Below are positions 60,255 to 64,000 of a stretch of 64,000 bases of DNA, in pieces (the first letter of the stretch is position 1; each line of letters starts with the position of its first letter). Below the pieces are notes generated by a model. The model had not been told where the DNA came from, made no database searches, and saw nothing but the letters and a program-made list of their open reading frames with translations. The stretch is taken from contig NZ_FNAP01000012.1 in NCBI RefSeq assembly GCF_900101965.1, positions 1 to 64,000 of the forward strand. Direction: 5' to 3'. The position numbers and the translations under genes are program-made. This stretch comes from Rhodospira trueperi (GTDB lineage Bacteria; Pseudomonadota; Alphaproteobacteria; Rhodospirillales; Rhodospirillaceae).

Positions 60255-62710
60255 ACCCAAGGACAGCATCAGGCCCGACCGCGTCGCTCAGACGGCGGGG
60301 CACGCTCCGTTTCCGCCTGCTGGCCGTCTACGTCCCCGTTCTTGTGCTGGTGCTGCTCACCCTGTTCGCGGGCATGGAATGGCGCGTCAACCGCCAGGCC
60401 ATGGCGGCCCTCGAACAGCGCCTTGAGATCTTCGTGTCCACCAACGCCCCCGTCCTCGCCGCTCCCATGTGGGTGTACGATGATGGCCTGACAGACTCTC
60501 TGGTGTCGGTGATGAGCGGACACCCGGACCTGCTGGCCATTGAGGTTCGCAACACATTCGGAGACGTGGTCGCGGCTCATGGGCCGGTCGAGGCCCTCGA
60601 CCGAGACTCGTCGGTCTTGACGCGGAGCGTACCGATCATCAAGCGCGAGATCGACGGCAGCACGGTCGTGGGAGACCTGCACGTCGCGTTCGATGACAGT
60701 CGGGTCCGGCAGGCCCTCACGCGGAGCATCATCACCGACGCCATCACCATCGGCGTGGTCCTGGCGGTCCTGATCGCCCTGGTGGTCGTCACCACCGGCC
60801 GGCTTGTGTTCCGTCCGCTGGATCGCCTGTACAGGGCGATGTGCATCGACCCGGAGGTCGGCCAGCCGCGCAGGGTCGAGCATGAGTCGCCGGATGAACT
60901 GGGCGCCGTGATCGACGCCTTCAACGCCATGGAACGGCGCCGCGCCGATCTCCAGGGCTCCCACGCCCGACTGATCGACCTGGGCATCCTGATGGGGTCC
61001 GAGCACAACCCAAAACGCCTGACGGAAACCATTCTGGAAGCGGCCTGCGACCTGTGCCACAGCGACGGCGGCACCGTCTACCTGTTGAACGAGGAAGAAG
61101 ACCGGCTGGAGTTCGCCATCATCCTCAACCGCAGCCTCGACATCCGACTCGGCGGCGCGGAGGGCGACCCCATCCCCTTTGCCCCGCTGCCGCTGCACCT
61201 GCCGGACGGCCAGCCGAACAACGCCAACGTGGCGGTCCATGCGGCCCTGACGGGGGTTGGGGTCAACATTCCGGACGTCTACAACGCCGAGGCGTTCGAC
61301 TTCACCGGTCCGCAAGCCTTCGACGCGGCCAACACTTACCGCACCACCTCTTTGCTCGCGGTGCCGCTCACCAACCGCCAGAACGACATCATCGGCGTCC
61401 TGCAACTCATCAACGCCAGCGACCCGGAGACCGGGCGCGTGGTGGCCTTCGATGCGCCGCGGGCCTCCATCGCCCGCGCCCTGGGCGCCCAGGCCGGTGT
61501 CGCGCTGGAGAACCAGATGCTCCTTGAGGCGCAACGCCACCTGCTGGATTCCTTCATCGAATTGATGGCCGGGGCGATCGACGCCAAGTCACCCTACACC
61601 GGCGGACACTGTTCGCGCGTGCCGGAAATCACCCGTCTGTTGACCGAAGCCGCTTGCGCGGACACCGAGACCTTCCGCGATTTCAACCTGACCCAGGCCG
61701 AGTGGTACGAACTGCACATCGCCAGTTGGCTGCACGACTGCGGCAAGGTGACCAGCCCCGAATACGTCATCGACAAGGCCACCAAGCTGGAAACCATCGT
61801 CAACCGCATCCACGAGATCCGCACGCGGTTCGAGGTTCTGTGGCGGGACGCCGAGATCACCGAATGCCGCGCCCTGCTGGCCGGCACGGACCCCGAGGCG
61901 GCGCGGCGCGACCGTGAACAGGCGCAGGCGGCGTTGCAGGACGATTTCGCCTTCGTCGCCGCGTGCAACATCGGCGGCGAGTTCATGGACGATGCGCGCA
62001 TCGACCGCCTCAAGACCATCGCCGCCCGCACCTGGATCCGGCATTTCGACGACCGACTGGGACTGTCGCTGGGCGAGGAACAGCGGCTGGACGGCGTGCC
62101 CCCCTCCTCGCCCCCGAGCGAGGAACGTCTGCTGGACGACAAGCCGGAGCACAGCGTGCCCTGGCCCGACAACGTCCCACCCATCACCGCGGACAACTCC
62201 TACGGATTCACCATGACCGCCCCGGACAAGCAGTTCAATTTCGGAGAACTGTACAATCTCTCCGTCCGGCGCGGCACCCTGACCGAGGAAGAACGCTTCA
62301 AGATCAACGATCACATGATCCAGACCATCATGATGCTGGAAAGCCTGCCGCTGCCCAAGCATCTGCGCCGGGTGCCGGAATACGCCGGAGGTCACCACGA
62401 AAAGATGGACGGCACCGGTTATCCGCGTGGGCTGGAGGGGGCGACCATGTCGATTCCGGCGCGCATCATGGCCATCGCCGACATCTTCGAGGCCCTGACC
62501 GCCGCCGACCGTCCCTACAAGACCCCGAAAACGGTCTCAGAGGCGCTGAAGATCATGAGCTTCATGCGCAATGACAACCACATCGACGCGGAGCTGTTCG
62601 ATCTTTTCCTGCGCTCTGGCGTGTGGCGCACGTATGCCGAAACCCACCTGCGCCCGGAACAGATCGACGCCGTCGACATAAACCTGTATAAATCTTCAGT
62701 AACCGGATGA
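60251..62710 (+). CDS. Membrane HD-GYP phosphodiesterase with GAF domain and large insertion
   Basis: An 819-aa protein. TM1 at about 22-42, a periplasmic domain (about 45-160), TM2 at about 163-183, HAMP (about 185-235), GAF (about 245-425), then HD-GYP (about 430-800). Catalytic pieces: HDCGK at 495-499 and HHEKMDGTGYP at 715-725. In typical HD-GYP proteins these lie about 60 residues apart; here about 220, because of an Arg/Glu-rich insertion (about 520-685). HD-GYP enzymes hydrolyse c-di-GMP to GMP. The periplasmic domain could be regulated by the coupled binding protein encoded just upstream. Confidence 0.9.
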   Translation: MNPRTASGPTASLRRRGTLRFRLLAVYVPVLVLVLLTLFAGMEWRVNRQAMAALEQRLEIFVSTNAPVLAAPMWVYDDGLTDSLVSVMSGHPDLLAIEVRNTFGDVVAAHGPVEALDRDSSVLTRSVPIIKREIDGSTVVGDLHVAFDDSRVRQALTRSIITDAITIGVVLAVLIALVVVTTGRLVFRPLDRLYRAMCIDPEVGQPRRVEHESPDELGAVIDAFNAMERRRADLQGSHARLIDLGILMGSEHNPKRLTETILEAACDLCHSDGGTVYLLNEEEDRLEFAIILNRSLDIRLGGAEGDPIPFAPLPLHLPDGQPNNANVAVHAALTGVGVNIPDVYNAEAFDFTGPQAFDAANTYRTTSLLAVPLTNRQNDIIGVLQLINASDPETGRVVAFDAPRASIARALGAQAGVALENQMLLEAQRHLLDSFIELMAGAIDAKSPYTGGHCSRVPEITRLLTEAACADTETFRDFNLTQAEWYELHIASWLHDCGKVTSPEYVIDKATKLETIVNRIHEIRTRFEVLWRDAEITECRALLAGTDPEAARRDREQAQAALQDDFAFVAACNIGGEFMDDARIDRLKTIAARTWIRHFDDRLGLSLGEEQRLDGVPPSSPPSEERLLDDKPEHSVPWPDNVPPITADNSYGFTMTAPDKQFNFGELYNLSVRRGTLTEEERFKINDHMIQTIMMLESLPLPKHLRRVPEYAGGHHEKMDGTGYPRGLEGATMSIPARIMAIADIFEALTAADRPYKTPKTVSEALKIMSFMRNDNHIDAELFDLFLRSGVWRTYAETHLRPEQIDAVDINLYKSSVTG

Positions 62711-62718
62711 CGCCCGTC

Positions 62719-63660
62719 TCAACCGCCCGCCGCCGTCATCACCGATCCGTCGGGGTGAAGCGGGGTCATGTCCACCGAGACGTCCGGCGCGCCGCCGCCC
62801 CCGCCCAGCATCACGCCCTTGATGGGCGAAACGTCGTCGAAGTCCCGACCCCAGGCGACCACGACGTGTTCATGGGTGACCAGCTTGTTGTTGGTGGGAT
62901 CGACGTCGATCCAGCCGCCGTTCGGAGCCTCCGGCATGGGCACGAAGACCGACACCCAGGCGTGGCTGGCGTCGCCGCCTTCCAGGCGGGGGCCACCGTC
63001 CGGCATGCGGGTGAGGACATAGCCGCTGACATAGCGGGCCGCGAGCCCCAGCGCGCGCAACGCCCCGATCATGATGTGGGCGAAGTCCTGACATACGCCG
63101 CGCCGGTCGCGCATGACCTGGGCGAGCGGCGTCGCGATGGTGGTGGCCGTGGGGTCATAGACGAAATCGCCGTGCATGCGGGCGCACAGGTCCACCACGC
63201 CTTCCAGAATGGGTCGCCCCGGCGGGAAGCTCGGCCGGGCGTAGTCGCGCAACGTGTCCGACACGACGATCAGCGGAGATTCGAACGTGTACTGACCGTT
63301 CTCGACGATATCGGCGCCCAGCCCCAGCGACAGGCGTTCCACCACCCGCTCCCAAGGCGGCGTGCGCGCCGGGTCCGGAAGGTCGGGGGGCTGCACCGAG
63401 ACGTGCGACGCGGCGGTGACGGCGAGTGTCCGGTAAGGCTCCACCAGGGTGAAGGTCGTCAGCACATTGCCGAAAAAGTCGATGCGCCGGCCTCGGTGCG
63501 TGGGCGTCGGATGGATGGAGGCCGACGCGCCGTGAACCCGCTGGGTCGCGAATGAGCGCGGAATCAGGCGCCCCGCATGGTGGCTGATGGTCACCGGCGC
63601 GGTATAGGTATAGGTGGTCCGGTGCCGAATACGGTAGCTCATCGGGCAGGGCGCGCTCAT
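62719..63660 (-). CDS. Transglutaminase-like family protein
   Basis: A 313-aa protein: an N-terminal Bact_transglu_N region (YRIRHRTTYTYTAPVTISHH) followed by a transglutaminase core with Cys in RRGVCQDFAHI, His in SHAWVSVF and Asp in IDVDPTNN, the complete catalytic triad. These are probably cytoplasmic or secreted peptidase-like enzymes commonly paired with alpha-E and circularly permuted ATP-grasp proteins. Its ATG overlaps the TGA of the preceding alpha-E gene (ATGA). Confidence 0.88.
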   Translation of the reverse strand: MSAPCPMSYRIRHRTTYTYTAPVTISHHAGRLIPRSFATQRVHGASASIHPTPTHRGRRIDFFGNVLTTFTLVEPYRTLAVTAASHVSVQPPDLPDPARTPPWERVVERLSLGLGADIVENGQYTFESPLIVVSDTLRDYARPSFPPGRPILEGVVDLCARMHGDFVYDPTATTIATPLAQVMRDRRGVCQDFAHIMIGALRALGLAARYVSGYVLTRMPDGGPRLEGGDASHAWVSVFVPMPEAPNGGWIDVDPTNNKLVTHEHVVVAWGRDFDDVSPIKGVMLGGGGGAPDVSVDMTPLHPDGSVMTAAGG

Positions 63661-64000
63661 GGGCCGGTGTCCTCCGGGCCGGCGCCCAGGCCGCTGCCGT
63701 GGCGGGTCTCGACCGCGTGGGCAAAATACTGGCGGGCCAGCGAATCCGACAGCGCGTTCAGCAGCCCACGGAGGAGATGGAGCAGGCTGGGCAGATCGAC
63801 CGGCGGCGGCATGGCCTCGTCCGGCTCCGGCGGCGGGCCATCCCCCGTCGCCGGGGTGTCGTTCCCCAGGTGCATGCGGTCCAGGTCCACCGTGCGCGTG
63901 ATGCCCAGCAGCCGGACCGCCAGCCGCTGTTCGTGGGTGCGCAGGCCGAACGCCTGATCGGGCGCGAGGCTGTCCATGTGCATTCCCAGCCGGGCGAGTT
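63657..64000 (-). CDS. Alpha-E domain protein (3' end, runs off window)
   Basis: Only the C-terminal about 115 codons are present; the frame is open to the window edge. The LARLGMHMDSLAPDQAFGLR start of the visible part and the final SDSLARQYFAHAVE helix fit the alpha-E family, which is nearly always encoded with a transglutaminase-like protein and an ATP-grasp partner. The coupled ATGA overlap with the transglutaminase gene supports this. Ends of this operon lie outside the window. Confidence 0.7.
   Translation of the reverse strand, partial: LARLGMHMDSLAPDQAFGLRTHEQRLAVRLLGITRTVDLDRMHLGNDTPATGDGPPPEPDEAMPPPVDLPSLLHLLRGLLNALSDSLARQYFAHAVETRHGSGLGAGPEDTGP

Overview
This window is high-GC DNA from an alphaproteobacterium, most plausibly a Rhodospirillales-type freshwater or marine organism. 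Support comes from a ChpT histidine phosphotransferase, a DUF3553 protein, a DUF1127 protein, DUF2269 and MocR-type genes, and the density of large PAS-kinase and c-di-GMP proteins. The genus cannot be fixed from the sequence alone. I found no rRNA, tRNA or CRISPR array.

Layout. (1) 1-4.5 kb: DUF3553 protein, chpT, and a CheA-type hybrid kinase with two CheW domains and a receiver. (2) 4.5-8.8 kb: a small apparent MarR regulon. Near-perfect palindromes of the form ATAGCGCGCTAT precede a racemase-like gene, a DUF2269 membrane protein, marR itself and a 4-TM membrane protein; a LysE exporter follows. (3) 9.1-13.8 kb: phosphonate genes, with phnM divergent from phnD-phnC-phnE and a methyltransferase. 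(4) 13.9-30 kb: an accessory signalling block bounded by an IstB (IS21) fragment and a decayed integrase. It holds an ammonium-transporter/PAS/GGDEF/EAL fusion, a dCache-type PAS kinase, a 1501-aa PAS/GAF kinase, and its likely partner REC-DUF3369-GGDEF-EAL, all on the minus strand. (5) 30.4-45.3 kb: a six-gene cluster equivalent to the E. coli yehL/yehM/yehP/yehQ genes plus yehI/molR: MoxR AAA+ ATPase, DUF5682, VWA, SWIM zinc finger, and two tandem DUF4132 giants. (6) 45.5-53.8 kb: mixed metabolism: MocR regulator, EamA exporter with an overlapping DUF1127 gene, ispG, a small secreted protein, galE, a GT2 glycosyltransferase and HMG-CoA lyase. (7) 53.9-58.6 kb: a tightly packed, mostly unrecognised minus-strand operon: His/Cys-tailed 301-aa protein, 126-aa protein, about 10-TM membrane protein, a 38-aa single-TM peptide, a Tat-exported metallo-beta-lactamase-fold protein and a secreted protein resembling only the C-terminal part of betaine-type binding proteins. 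(8) 59.4-62.7 kb: a binding protein translationally coupled to a membrane HD-GYP phosphodiesterase with a large insertion. (9) 62.7-64 kb: a transglutaminase-like protein and the end of an alpha-E protein running off the window.

The strongest candidates for undescribed biology are the 53.9-58.6 kb operon, the yeh-like cluster with duplicated DUF4132 proteins, the Amt-c-di-GMP fusion, and the MarR operator set. Functions given below come from motifs read by eye; no database search was possible.
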